Shown: positions 1 through 8,033, counted from the stretch's first letter. The stretch is DNA of 64,000 nt from a virus (IMGVR_UViG_3300044994_000320:1-64000), one strand, 5' to 3'. Notes: generated by a model from the sequence alone, not told the origin. Translations and numbers: made by a program.

Positions 1-1035
1 CTCGAACGGTTATACGCAGCCGCAAAAAAATTCGGCTTTCGAGTTATTCCTAACCCTAATGCGCTCCCTGACTACTACTCCAAACGCCTCGACTTCGACG
101 CCATCGTATCCCTGATAGAACCCCTCGCAGTCGGTAGTCATTACGACCGGGTCTATACGCACAGCCCTATTGGTGACGAAGGCAGGCATTGGCATCATCA
201 AGATGTTGCGCTCGCCGTATCCTGGCTTTTCAAAGATCGCGCCCGTTTTAGAATCCACGGGCTAAATACGCGAGGAGACAATTACGTGCTCAGCGCAGAT
301 ACCTACAAAGCCAAGATCGAAGCTCTGTATAGTGCTTACCCAGAAGAAACCGAAGAGTTTTCAGAGTGTTTCGCGTATTTCACCGAAGAAAGCGTCATAG
401 AATTGCCTTTTTATTTCGTCTGGCTCTTGTACGCCTGGCATTCAGAGATAAGCTTCGAAAGCAAGCTTATGAACAGTCACCCAGATTTTTCAGACACGTG
501 GAATATGCGTCAATCGCCATACGAAAACGCCAAACTTCAAAGGTACATCGGCGTGCTTAAAAATCTGCTCTCCGGTAAAGACTTTTCTGGTATAGAGTTC
601 GGCCCATATCTTGGTCTGTACTCGCGCAAATTTTTAGAAGAAGGTATCGTCAAACGCCTCTCTATGGTTGAGGTTTGCGATAAGCATTACCCCGATCTCA
701 TCCCGCTTGGTGAAGTCAAAAAGAACTTAGGTGATTTCCCACCTCAGCAATTTGACGTTGCTTTTTTCATGGAGGTAGTTTACTACTTCTCGAAAGAAGA
801 CTCAGAAAAAATCATCGAGTGGTTTAAGCGTAACGGGCTACCGCAGTACCTCGTTTTTTCTAACCCCCAAGAGTTTATGGATTTATTCATGTCTACTGAC
901 GCAGAATTCAAAGCCGCGTACAAGCTTATTGACTTAACCGAGATATCTTCTGAGTTCGAGTACAATTTCAGTCGCCCGGAGTTCTTGTTTCGTAGGAACA
1001 AGACTGCGCTATACATATACGAAAGATGCCAGTAA
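1..1035 (+). CDS. PIG-L/LmbE-like deacetylase fused to methyltransferase-like domain (5' partial)
   Basis: Frame 1 is open from the first base, so the N-terminus lies outside the window; the ATG-like codon at 286 is internal. Near residues 50-70 there is THSPIGDEGRHWHHQ, which resembles the metal-binding TH-P-GE-GH--H segment of PIG-L/LmbE N-acetylglucosamine deacetylases. After a linker, the C-terminal half carries GIEFGPYLGLYSRKF followed by an acidic strand and DVAFFMEVVYY, as in NodS-like SAM-dependent methyltransferases. It overlaps the next gene by 10 bp and heads a sugar-enzyme operon. Inferred role: deacetylation and methylation of a sugar on a phage or host glycan. The deacetylase match rests on one motif; the methyltransferase part is degenerate. 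Confidence 0.6.
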   Translation, partial: LERLYAAAKKFGFRVIPNPNALPDYYSKRLDFDAIVSLIEPLAVGSHYDRVYTHSPIGDEGRHWHHQDVALAVSWLFKDRARFRIHGLNTRGDNYVLSADTYKAKIEALYSAYPEETEEFSECFAYFTEESVIELPFYFVWLLYAWHSEISFESKLMNSHPDFSDTWNMRQSPYENAKLQRYIGVLKNLLSGKDFSGIEFGPYLGLYSRKFLEEGIVKRLSMVEVCDKHYPDLIPLGEVKKNLGDFPPQQFDVAFFMEVVYYFSKEDSEKIIEWFKRNGLPQYLVFSNPQEFMDLFMSTDAEFKAAYKLIDLTEISSEFEYNFSRPEFLFRRNKTALYIYERCQ

Positions 1036-2030
1036 TTTTTGACTGCTCTTTCATAAAAGAGCAATGGAAAAAAGACCTTATCAAGTCTTTGAAGCGATCG
1101 TTTCCGCGGTCGCTTTTGATTTCTACCGGGAACTTCCATTCAGACTTTTCTGCCTTGCGTCTCGCGCATCGTAATAACCCGACTGCGACAATCGTGTACC
1201 TATCTGACTACGATTGCCCAGACGTTTTGGCTTTTAGGCATCGAGTAAAGAAATCAGGCAAAGCTAAGCAGATCGCGTTTAACCATGGCTTTACTTTTAA
1301 TGGTTTTGAAACTCCTATGCCAAACGCTTCGTTGGAATACGAGCGCCGCATTATCGCTTCGGTAGACCTCATGTGTTTTAACTCTAATTTTGCTTATCGG
1401 ACTATGCAAGAAAGACATGAGGTTTCAACAAAAAATAGTGTAGTTCTTGGCTTGCCCGTGCATACCAAGTTCCCAAAAACAGTTTTCGGTTCTCGCTCAG
1501 GATTTCTGATTGCCTCACGTTTTACCGAAGTTAAAAACAGAAATCTGATAATCGCATTCGCGGAGATGTGCGTAGAAAAAAGAAAACCACTTACGATTTT
1601 AGCCAAGAATAAGTACAATAAAAACGACCATCGGGAACAAAGAAAGATACGCGCCGCTCTGGCCTACTTAAGGTATTTAGCGGATAAATCCGATTTAATA
1701 TGGCTAAAAGAGAATGCGCCAAGAAGAACATACCTGTCTTGTATGGTTAAGGCAAGTGCTTTTGTTGGCTTTCCTGCTATCGACACCTTGAATATCACAA
1801 TGGTAGAAGCTGCTATGGCTAAGACACTCCCGATATTCCCGAACAAAGCTCCGTACAACGAGTTTATCCCGGAGAATTGCCTCTATCGGCCATACGATTT
1901 ATCGCACATTTTTGAAATCGAAAAAAGCGTAAAACGTTCTGACGAGTCTACTTACGGCTATGCCGCGTCGTTTACGCCAGAGGCTTTTGAGTCTTCCGTT
2001 AAGGAGGCGTTTTGTGATTTTATTCGTTAA
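1026..2030 (+). CDS. GT-B-like glycosyltransferase
   Basis: 334 aa. The start ATG lies within the end of the preceding gene, so the two are translationally coupled. The C-terminal half has the layout of GT-B (GT4-like) transferases: GSRSGFLIASRFTEVKNRN resembles the start of the donor-binding domain, and DTLNITMVEAAMAKTLPIFP resembles the E-x7-E nucleotide-sugar region, with Asp in place of the first Glu. It is related in layout to the next gene (DTLSVSAIQAAMLG...P). The sugar donor and acceptor cannot be read from sequence. It probably acts with the deacetylase-methyltransferase upstream and the other transferases downstream. Confidence 0.6.
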   Translation: MPVIFDCSFIKEQWKKDLIKSLKRSFPRSLLISTGNFHSDFSALRLAHRNNPTATIVYLSDYDCPDVLAFRHRVKKSGKAKQIAFNHGFTFNGFETPMPNASLEYERRIIASVDLMCFNSNFAYRTMQERHEVSTKNSVVLGLPVHTKFPKTVFGSRSGFLIASRFTEVKNRNLIIAFAEMCVEKRKPLTILAKNKYNKNDHREQRKIRAALAYLRYLADKSDLIWLKENAPRRTYLSCMVKASAFVGFPAIDTLNITMVEAAMAKTLPIFPNKAPYNEFIPENCLYRPYDLSHIFEIEKSVKRSDESTYGYAASFTPEAFESSVKEAFCDFIR

Positions 2031-3045
2031 GATCCCCGGCTATTCTGGTTGGGCGCGGTCTTTAATCGAGTGCCTTGAAGCAATGTTTTCAGACTTTGAA
2101 AAAAAGTGCGGCACTAAAGTCGTCAGAATTGGTGGAGGCTCGATAGAGGAGTTACATAGCAGTCTCGCCTGTCTTGACCCAAAAGATTTCAAAGCCGTGT
2201 GGTGTTGCCACGACGCGGAAACTAAGCCTGTGCACGATTTTAGATTGCGTGTTGCACAAGCAAAAGGAGTTTCTGTTGCGCACAACCATAATTTAATAAA
2301 GAACCCATACGAACCGTTCTTCGTTTACGAAAAAATTGTAGGCTACAACCCGCACGCTTCTTTGACGCACCTTTTTGTGAACGCTCCGTATATTACGGCG
2401 TCCGCTGAAATTTCGACCGTGTTAAACCCAGTACCCGTTAATGCCCCTACGCCAGAGTATCTGAAAGGATTTGGCAGCCGTTCTTTCGATGCCCTATTCG
2501 GTGCGCGTTTTGCCGAAGATAAAAATAGGTTTCTAGCTGTAAAATTCATAGAGTCAGCACTTAGCCAAGACCCAGAGTTAAGAATCGGGTTCGCGTTTCC
2601 CCCACTTGCTAAGTGGCATAGAGATCGCCCAGACGTAGAAGACTACGATTATCACCGGTGTATGCAAGCCGTTGAGTACCTTACAGACCTCGGCGTAGCC
2701 GTCTTCCCTGATTGTGAAGAATCCGCGTTTTTAGAATTGCTTGCGCGGTCTAAAACGTATTTTTCTTTCGGTATGCAGGACACACTCAGTGTCTCCGCCA
2801 TACAAGCTGCTATGCTCGGGTGCCACCCGTTGTACCCCGATATGTTGCCCTACAATACTTTTTTACCAAAAGAGTATCTGTATCCAGCTTTCGATTTTTC
2901 GGCCCTTTTTGACAAAATTTCAGAATATAAGTCAGATCAAAAAGAAGCGCCAGAAGAAAAAATAGACACCGCCTTTTATCGGCCAAGCGCATTTATAGAG
3001 AGGAGCACACAATTCTTATGGCAAACCATAGCGCCATTGATGTAG
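2014..3045 (+). CDS. GT-B-like glycosyltransferase, paralogous to its neighbour
   Basis: 343 aa from a GTG at 2014, chosen because AAGGAGG lies 6 nt upstream; it overlaps the preceding gene by 17 bp. The C-terminal donor domain shows RSFDALFGARFAEDKNR and then QDTLSVSAIQAAMLGCHPLYP, aligning with FLIASRFTEVKNR and DTLNITMVEAAMAKTLPIFP of the upstream gene. The two probably arose by duplication and then diverged strongly. The catalytic E-x7-E glutamates are not conserved (D and Q instead), so it may be a divergent or non-catalytic subunit. The substrate is unknown. Confidence 0.55.
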   Translation: MILFVKIPGYSGWARSLIECLEAMFSDFEKKCGTKVVRIGGGSIEELHSSLACLDPKDFKAVWCCHDAETKPVHDFRLRVAQAKGVSVAHNHNLIKNPYEPFFVYEKIVGYNPHASLTHLFVNAPYITASAEISTVLNPVPVNAPTPEYLKGFGSRSFDALFGARFAEDKNRFLAVKFIESALSQDPELRIGFAFPPLAKWHRDRPDVEDYDYHRCMQAVEYLTDLGVAVFPDCEESAFLELLARSKTYFSFGMQDTLSVSAIQAAMLGCHPLYPDMLPYNTFLPKEYLYPAFDFSALFDKISEYKSDQKEAPEEKIDTAFYRPSAFIERSTQFLWQTIAPLM

Positions 3046-3722
3046 TAATAAATAGCGATGGAGAAAAAGACCTTGCCGTTGCTTTAAGCCCTTTTTTGTA
3101 CGAAGAGAAAAGAAATGTCCATGTTTTTTTCTCATGGCCGAAAGAAAAAAAGCCAAATCACGATAATATCCTTTCGATGATGTTTGCAGTAAAAAGATTC
3201 CAGAATGTGTTTTTTCATTTTGATAGGCCTAAAAAAAACTGGGATATGCTTACGTCCAGAGAGCAGGCGCTAAAACACGCAAAAACAGACACCGTCCTCA
3301 TATTGGACTCCGATGTGTACTTACGTCCAGGAGAAATAGACCGCATGGCCGCGTATAAAGAGCACGCAGGTGTTGGCTGGGTTACAGATAAATTATGTAT
3401 TCCAAAAGACTCTCAGTATGACCGAGTAGCTCAGTGCTCATGTTTGTTAATTGATCGAAATAAAGCACTAAGAGCCATCAGTCAGCTTCCAGTGAAAGAA
3501 CGCGCTATTTTTAGAAATGGTCTCGAAGATAGCTTTATCACTTTTTCCATGCGCGGAGCGTTTATTAGTAACTTGGCTTTCACGCATTATGAGGACATAA
3601 AAAAGTGGTACAAGCAAATCAACGTAAAAAAGGCCCTCAAAACGTCTCACCCGGTGTTAAAGCCTTTGCTGCAATATATCTACGAACGGGAAAGAAGCGT
3701 TTGGGATAAGAGGAAAAAATGA
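3018..3722 (+). CDS. GT-A-like (GT2-type) glycosyltransferase
   Basis: 234 aa, overlapping the previous gene by 28 bp. TVLILDSDVYL near residues 92-102 looks like the metal- and nucleotide-sugar-binding DxD of GT-A enzymes. The later NGLEDSFITFSM segment resembles the acceptor or catalytic ED region of GT2-like proteins. The start is preceded by the purine-rich stretch GAGAGGAGCAC. It is the only GT-A-type protein in this operon and ends 4 bp into the next gene (ATGA overlap). Acceptor unknown. Confidence 0.6.
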   Translation: MANHSAIDVVINSDGEKDLAVALSPFLYEEKRNVHVFFSWPKEKKPNHDNILSMMFAVKRFQNVFFHFDRPKKNWDMLTSREQALKHAKTDTVLILDSDVYLRPGEIDRMAAYKEHAGVGWVTDKLCIPKDSQYDRVAQCSCLLIDRNKALRAISQLPVKERAIFRNGLEDSFITFSMRGAFISNLAFTHYEDIKKWYKQINVKKALKTSHPVLKPLLQYIYERERSVWDKRKK

Positions 3723-4756
3723 TATTCCAGATTCCTATAGAGCCTCTCGAAGAGCGTTACTCTTCGCAATGGGAAAGGTGGTTCAGCGCTTTCTTCGATA
3801 AGCATGACGTGCCGTATCAGAATATCCCCGGCTCAATACTTCGCGGCGAAATAAAAGATGGTGCTTTTCTCGATGCGTTCAACACGAACTACTGGAAAAG
3901 TGCGCAGCTCAAAAACATTATCGAGCTTTTAGAAAAAGGCGAAATCCGTGACGGTGACGTGCTCTTTTTTCATGATCTTTGGTTTCCTGGTATAGAGCAG
4001 CTTGCGTACATACGAGATGTTACAAAGAAAAAGTTTCGCATCGCTGGGTACTTGCATGCAGGTACGTGGGATGCTTACGACTTCCTTACGAGGCATCTAA
4101 CCCCTTGGGTTACGTCTTTCGAGCAAATGCTTATGGATGTAGTCGATGTTGTTATGCTTGGGTCAAATTTTCACGCCGGACTTATATCTGCCGCGTTTCC
4201 AGCTTACAGCAAAAAATTGAATGTTATTGGCTTGCCTTTTAATTTCTTAGAAATTGTTCCCAGTCCAGAAATGTCGATACCAGCGTTGGCCCACGATACC
4301 ACTTTTACTATCGTTTTTCCGCACAGGCTGGATCAGGAAAAAAGACCAGAACTTTTCGACTCACTAAAAAACTACGCTCCGTTGCAAGATTATGCTTTCG
4401 TAAAAACGCGAGATTACTGGAACGGGTATAAGCAAGACTACTACGATCTGCTGTCTACTTGCACTCTTGCAGTATCTTTTGCTAAGCAAGAGACTTTCGG
4501 CATTGCTATGGTTGAAGCTGCGATTTTAGGGTGTCTGCCTGTTTTGCCTAAAGCCCTGGCTTACCCAGATGTATGGCCGCAAGAAGGCCCACTTTGGTAC
4601 ACCGATGTCGCGCAAGTAAAAGAGATTCTTTCAAGCTATTTAAGGAGCTTTAACGCTAAAGAACACAAAAAGCGTTTGTCTATTTGCACAAGCCATCTAC
4701 GTGCAAATTATTCTCTACAGACTGTAGGAGAAAAAGTGTTGCGTTTACTGCTATGA
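3719..4756 (+). CDS. GT4-family glycosyltransferase
   Basis: 345 aa. This is the clearest glycosyltransferase here: FTIVFPHRLDQEKRPELF matches the start of the GT4 donor domain, and KQETFGIAMVEAAILGCLPVLP is the classical E-x7-E motif with both glutamates present. The N-terminal half contains VLFFHDLWFPGIEQL and FRIAGYLHAGTWD, typical of the acceptor-side Rossmann domain. ATGA overlaps join it to the gene before and to the dpdA-like gene after, so sugar transfer and base modification enzymes share one transcript. Donor and acceptor are unknown. Confidence 0.8.
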   Translation: MIFQIPIEPLEERYSSQWERWFSAFFDKHDVPYQNIPGSILRGEIKDGAFLDAFNTNYWKSAQLKNIIELLEKGEIRDGDVLFFHDLWFPGIEQLAYIRDVTKKKFRIAGYLHAGTWDAYDFLTRHLTPWVTSFEQMLMDVVDVVMLGSNFHAGLISAAFPAYSKKLNVIGLPFNFLEIVPSPEMSIPALAHDTTFTIVFPHRLDQEKRPELFDSLKNYAPLQDYAFVKTRDYWNGYKQDYYDLLSTCTLAVSFAKQETFGIAMVEAAILGCLPVLPKALAYPDVWPQEGPLWYTDVAQVKEILSSYLRSFNAKEHKKRLSICTSHLRANYSLQTVGEKVLRLLL

Positions 4757-6153
4757 AACTATTTCTTTCAGGCGCAGAAAATCAAAAAGCATTCGGTACT
4801 ATCACGCATATAAAGCACCCGTATGTGCTTATGTCTTTCCTTTATCTGAGAAAAAAGAAAACCACGCTCGAACAGTACCTTGATAAAGCTGGATATGACA
4901 TGAAGTTTATGATCGATTCTGGCGCGCACTCTTTTATTGATAACGGCGTTGCGCACTCTTTGAAATCCCAGAACCCTCAAAATGACGTTATGCGCTTTAT
5001 CGACGAGTATCTAACGTTTTTAGATCGTAATAAAAAGTTCATTGATTTGGCGGTAGAGTTAGACTTGCAACGTGCCCCGTGGGATTTAGACAAAGACCCA
5101 GAAGACCATGTAGGCTTCGATATTGTACGAAAATGGCGCCAAGAGATTTTCTCTAAACTAGACCTCGGTTTTCCGATCATATTTGTGAATCACGAAGAGC
5201 CATGGGAAGAAACCGCCTCATACGGGAAATTCATAGGACTATCCGCTACCAAAGAACACCAGAGAGCCTATGGCAAAGTTTTTACTCTCGCAAAAAAGCT
5301 TAATATCGGCGTTCACGGTTTTGCCGTTACTGGTAAAGAAATAAAGCGCTTACCTTTTACCACGGTTGACTCGACTTCATGGCTTTCCGGTAACCGTTTT
5401 GGTGTAACATACTGGTTTCGAGGTTCGTCGATGCTTACCATCGACAAAAACTACAAGCACCGTCGTCGCGCTATGAAAAAAGAGTGCGAAGATTACGGCA
5501 TTGATCATAAATTATTGATGGAAGATGACGATGACGCTATCATGCTGTGGAATGCGTATCAGTGGAAAAAGTACGCAAACTGGGTAGAACAAAGGTGGAC
5601 TAAGATGTCAGGAACAGGCACTCATCACGTATTCGAAGAGTTCGACAAAGAGAAACAAGAGTCAGAGGGTATTTTAGCAGGCATTGATGACCCGCCCCAA
5701 GAGAGCGCCCACGCGAACTCAGACCCCGTACAGGAAGCCGAAGACCTTCCGGTAGCCGCTACACGCGTTCCGACAACAGGGATCACCATCAGTTTGGACA
5801 ATAACCCTATCGATAACCTACGCTGTGCTAATTGCTATATTCAGGAAACCTGCCCCGCGTTTAATCCGGCCCCAGACGCTACCTGCAGCATTTCTGTAGA
5901 CCTTAAGATCGAAACCGGTGACGATTACGTGAAGCTCGTGAACAAAGTTATCGAAATCCAGTCTGAACGCGTTTTGCGCGGAAGAATGGCCGAAAGACAA
6001 GATGGCGGTTTACCAGATAAAACACTGTCAGGAGAGCTTAACTTGCTTTTAGACATGATTGCTAAAAGCAAAGAGATATTTGACACGCGCGATTCTCTTG
6101 TCATCAAGGCAAAGGGCAAGGGCATCTTGTCCAAAATTTTTGCCGGCAAATAG
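4753..6153 (+). CDS. dpdA: DpdA-like base transglycosylase (TGT fold) with Cys-rich C-terminal extension
   Basis: 466 aa from the ATG at 4753, which overlaps the preceding stop (ATGA). FMIDSGAHSF (Asp55) and HGFAVTGKEI...TTVDSTSW (Asp206) are the hallmark blocks of phage DpdA proteins. These are relatives of tRNA-guanine transglycosylase that exchange guanine in DNA for a 7-deazaguanine; the two Asp are the expected catalytic residues. After residue 285 an acidic linker leads to a second domain with Cys358, Cys361, Cys367 and Cys378 (CANCYIQETC...C) and a helical tail ending GILSKIFAGK. This extension is not part of the standard enzyme and may bind metal. A queD-like gene lies 370 bp downstream. 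The enzyme family is fairly secure; the role of the extension is unknown. Confidence 0.8.
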   Translation: MKLFLSGAENQKAFGTITHIKHPYVLMSFLYLRKKKTTLEQYLDKAGYDMKFMIDSGAHSFIDNGVAHSLKSQNPQNDVMRFIDEYLTFLDRNKKFIDLAVELDLQRAPWDLDKDPEDHVGFDIVRKWRQEIFSKLDLGFPIIFVNHEEPWEETASYGKFIGLSATKEHQRAYGKVFTLAKKLNIGVHGFAVTGKEIKRLPFTTVDSTSWLSGNRFGVTYWFRGSSMLTIDKNYKHRRRAMKKECEDYGIDHKLLMEDDDDAIMLWNAYQWKKYANWVEQRWTKMSGTGTHHVFEEFDKEKQESEGILAGIDDPPQESAHANSDPVQEAEDLPVAATRVPTTGITISLDNNPIDNLRCANCYIQETCPAFNPAPDATCSISVDLKIETGDDYVKLVNKVIEIQSERVLRGRMAERQDGGLPDKTLSGELNLLLDMIAKSKEIFDTRDSLVIKAKGKGILSKIFAGK

Positions 6154-6164
6154 GAGTAACTAAA

Positions 6165-6512
6165 ATGGATACAAATATGAAAAGCCAGCGTAACTATCGC
6201 GATTCGGGTACGACAATGCGGTCACCTAATATCCCGGCAGTTACTGGTACAAAGTCAGCGCGGAACGGTGTGCAGAGCTCTTCAATCATCGATCCAACGC
6301 TGCGCGGTAATGGCGGTAATGCCGCTTCATACCGTGGATTGGGTAAAGAGGTCATGCTCACCCCAGTTGAAAAGTCAGGCCTTTGGGCCGGGCTCCGTCA
6401 GGGTGTCACGCATTTGGCCCCGGAAACTTCTAAGAATAAGCTGACTCCAGGTCAGGATGGCAGTACGTGGGACACCACACCTGCCGGCCATCGAGCCGCA
6501 GCAGGTTACTAA
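6165..6512 (+). CDS. Hypothetical protein between dpdA- and queD-like genes
   Basis: 115 aa with a good ribosome site (AGGAG about 8 nt before ATG). Rich in Gly, Ser, Thr and Asn, with no hydrophobic core, membrane segment or motif that I recognise. Its composition suggests a disordered or virion-associated protein. It lies 11 bp after the dpdA-like gene and 14 bp before the queD-like gene, so it is probably cotranscribed with them. Confidence 0.75.
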   Translation: MDTNMKSQRNYRDSGTTMRSPNIPAVTGTKSARNGVQSSSIIDPTLRGNGGNAASYRGLGKEVMLTPVEKSGLWAGLRQGVTHLAPETSKNKLTPGQDGSTWDTTPAGHRAAAGY

Positions 6513-6526
6513 AGCGAGAGGTAAGC

Positions 6527-7372
6527 GTGCGCCAGTCCATGTTTTACAAAAATCTTACGGTAGTTGATTTCGCCTATTTTACAGAAGCCGAGGGTCTCCG
6601 AGGAGAATCCCTTATCTGTAACGTTGAGCTTGTAGGCGAAGTCCCCAAAGATGGTATGATATTGGATTTCGGCAAAGCAAAAAAGATCATCAAATCCGTG
6701 ATTGACCAAAAAGTAGATCATACAGTCGTTTTGAACTCTAGATTTGCAAGGCTAAACGGTGATGGAACTGCAACAGTAGACACCCCGACGCACGCTTATA
6801 CCGCTCCATGCCCTGCATTTTGTTTCCTTGATACAGACTATTCTGTCGGCGCTCTAGAAGCGCACATTCAAAAAGTTATTCGAGAGGCGCTCAGAGAAGA
6901 CTCAAAAGTGTCTGAAGTTTCCGTCGCGCTTTTAGCAGAGCCTCTTCCACAAGGCAAAACCAGTTTTCAGTACACACACGGGCTAAAATTTCATGACGGG
7001 AATTGCCAACGTATTTGGCATGGTCATAGAAACACTGTTGATGTCTTCATAAACGGGCAACAAGACTACGAGCTTGAGCATAAGCTTGTCGCAACCATTC
7101 TTAAAGGTTCAGTGCACTTTGCAGAAAAAAGTGTTTTTCGCTCAGTAGGTGAAGATTATATGGTTGGCCAAGTAGAGTACACGTCATCCCAAGGAAAGTT
7201 TCACTCTCGTCTACCTATTCAGGAAATCATCGTTATGGATTGTGAGCCATCAATCGAAAATATCGCGTCTTTTCTTTTAGGATGCGTTGTTAAAATGGGA
7301 GCCAGCGGCCTTATCGAAGTCGTAGCTTACGAGGGTATCGGAAAAGGGGCAATAGCACGTACCCGAATTTGA
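6527..7372 (+). CDS. queD: QueD-like 6-carboxytetrahydropterin synthase family protein, two-domain type
   Basis: 281 aa from GTG at 6527, chosen because GAGAGG sits 6 nt upstream; the ATG at 6539 has no such site. The N-terminal half has GESLICNVELVGE and GMILDFGKAKKIIKSVID-VDH, the second conserved block of PTPS/QueD. The C-terminal half has THGLKFHDGNCQRIWHGHRN (His151, Cys160, His165, His167), matching the zinc histidines and active-site Cys of QueD. This order, at about 280 aa against about 120 for ordinary QueD, fits the two-domain form I associate with Gammaproteobacteria. The expected reaction makes 6-carboxy-tetrahydropterin, an early step towards preQ0. No folE, queE or queC is seen in the window, so other steps must be encoded elsewhere or by the host. 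Confidence 0.8.
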   Translation: MRQSMFYKNLTVVDFAYFTEAEGLRGESLICNVELVGEVPKDGMILDFGKAKKIIKSVIDQKVDHTVVLNSRFARLNGDGTATVDTPTHAYTAPCPAFCFLDTDYSVGALEAHIQKVIREALREDSKVSEVSVALLAEPLPQGKTSFQYTHGLKFHDGNCQRIWHGHRNTVDVFINGQQDYELEHKLVATILKGSVHFAEKSVFRSVGEDYMVGQVEYTSSQGKFHSRLPIQEIIVMDCEPSIENIASFLLGCVVKMGASGLIEVVAYEGIGKGAIARTRI

Positions 7373-7390
7373 CGTGTTTTTGGAGCATTT

Positions 7391-7477
7391 CTAACCACCC
7401 CCTACCACCCCCTTACCACCCCTACCACCCCCCTACCACCCCCCTTACCACCCCTTACCACCCCCCCCCCCCTACCA
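7391..7477 (+). repeat. C-rich tandem repeat (TACCACCCC-type units)
   Basis: About eight imperfect units of TACCACCCC/CCTTACCACC occupy 87 bp straight after queD, including a run of twelve C near 7461-7472. The minus strand therefore carries many spaced G4-G5 runs, compatible with G-quadruplex formation. An open frame runs through it (Pro-Tyr-His repeats) but has no ribosome site and is almost certainly not a gene. Confidence 0.85.
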
Positions 7478-7482
7478 AAAAT

Positions 7483-7543
7483 AACAAAAATAACAAAAAT
7501 CACTTTACAAAATATCTCACCCTTTTTACACTACCCCTAACCA
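7483..7543 (+). repeat. Dispersed AT-rich element, copy 1
   Basis: AACAAAAATAACAAAAAT, then CACTTTACA, a pyrimidine-rich stretch and CTAACCA. The same order of words recurs at 63457-63515. Both copies follow the end of a long operon and precede a new gene group. Just after this copy a small hairpin (CACCCC/GGGGTG, 7542-7562) has an A-rich loop but no T tract. A transcription or replication role is possible but unproven. Confidence 0.65.
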
Positions 7544-7705
7544 CCCCATAAAAAACGGGGTGCAAAAAGTCCCTAAAAAATGGGCCACCAAAAAATCCTA
7601 CCTTAACAGGTCGGGCGCTGCGGGAGCAGACTTGGGGGCAACGAGCTCACTTTTCCCACAACAAAAGTACGGAAGCAGTCGGGAGGCCGGCGGGCGACAT
7701 AGTTG

Positions 7706-7760
7706 TTAACCCTTCGTGCCCTTCTAAAGTTTTAAGTATAGAAGGGCACCATAGGGTTAA
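7706..7760 (+). promoter_or_regulatory. Long imperfect inverted repeat upstream of the small-gene cluster
   Basis: TTAACCCT (7706-7713) pairs with AGGGTTAA (7753-7760), and TGCCCTTCTA (7717-7726) pairs with TAGAAGGGCA (7739-7748). That gives an 8-bp plus 10-bp stem, separated by a small internal loop and closed by a 12-nt loop. It ends 18 nt before the ATG of the next gene and has no T tract, so an operator, mRNA-stability hairpin or processing site is more likely than a terminator. Nothing else is evident in 7563-7705 except a GC-rich stretch. Confidence 0.7.
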
Positions 7761-7778
7761 TCACCCAAGGAGTCACAA

Positions 7779-8003
7779 ATGAAAATACAGAAAAAAGAAA
7801 AACTCAGAATCGCAAAGATCCTCGGTTATCTCGATGGAAGGCTAGAACGTCGTTCTCCCCTATCCAAAAAGATCGCTGATAAGATCGTCGAAACTATAGT
7901 TCGTTTTGGCTGGGTTACAGACTGTGGCGAGTATCTTGATAAGCAGTTTAAGCAAACAGCTTACGCTGCTTATTCAAGGTCTTGCGCGATTCGTGGTTGT
8001 TAG
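7779..8003 (+). CDS. Small hypothetical protein, paralogue of the gene at 8647
   Basis: 74 aa, basic, with AAGGAG 8 nt upstream. Its start (KLRIAKILGYLDGR) aligns with KYKLCKIFGYMRGR of the protein at 8647-8850, indicating a local duplication. No motif of known function is visible. It is the first gene after the long inverted repeat. Confidence 0.7.
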   Translation: MKIQKKEKLRIAKILGYLDGRLERRSPLSKKIADKIVETIVRFGWVTDCGEYLDKQFKQTAYAAYSRSCAIRGC

Positions 8004-8009
8004 TTGTTC

Positions 8010-8033
8010 CTGCGCGTCTTAATCGGCGCGCAG
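8010..8033 (+). other. Intergenic hairpin
   Basis: CTGCGCG (8010-8016) and CGCGCAG (8027-8033) form a perfect 7-bp stem with a 10-nt loop between two small genes. No T tract follows, so it may be an RNA processing or stability element. Confidence 0.5.

Noticed and set aside
286-1035. Separate gene starting at 286
   Set aside because: The same frame is open and protein-like from base 1, with a PIG-L motif upstream; 286 is an internal GTG without a ribosome site.
7369-7551. ORF of Pro-Tyr-His repeats
   Set aside because: It is a translation of the C-rich tandem repeat, with no ribosome site and no unique sequence.
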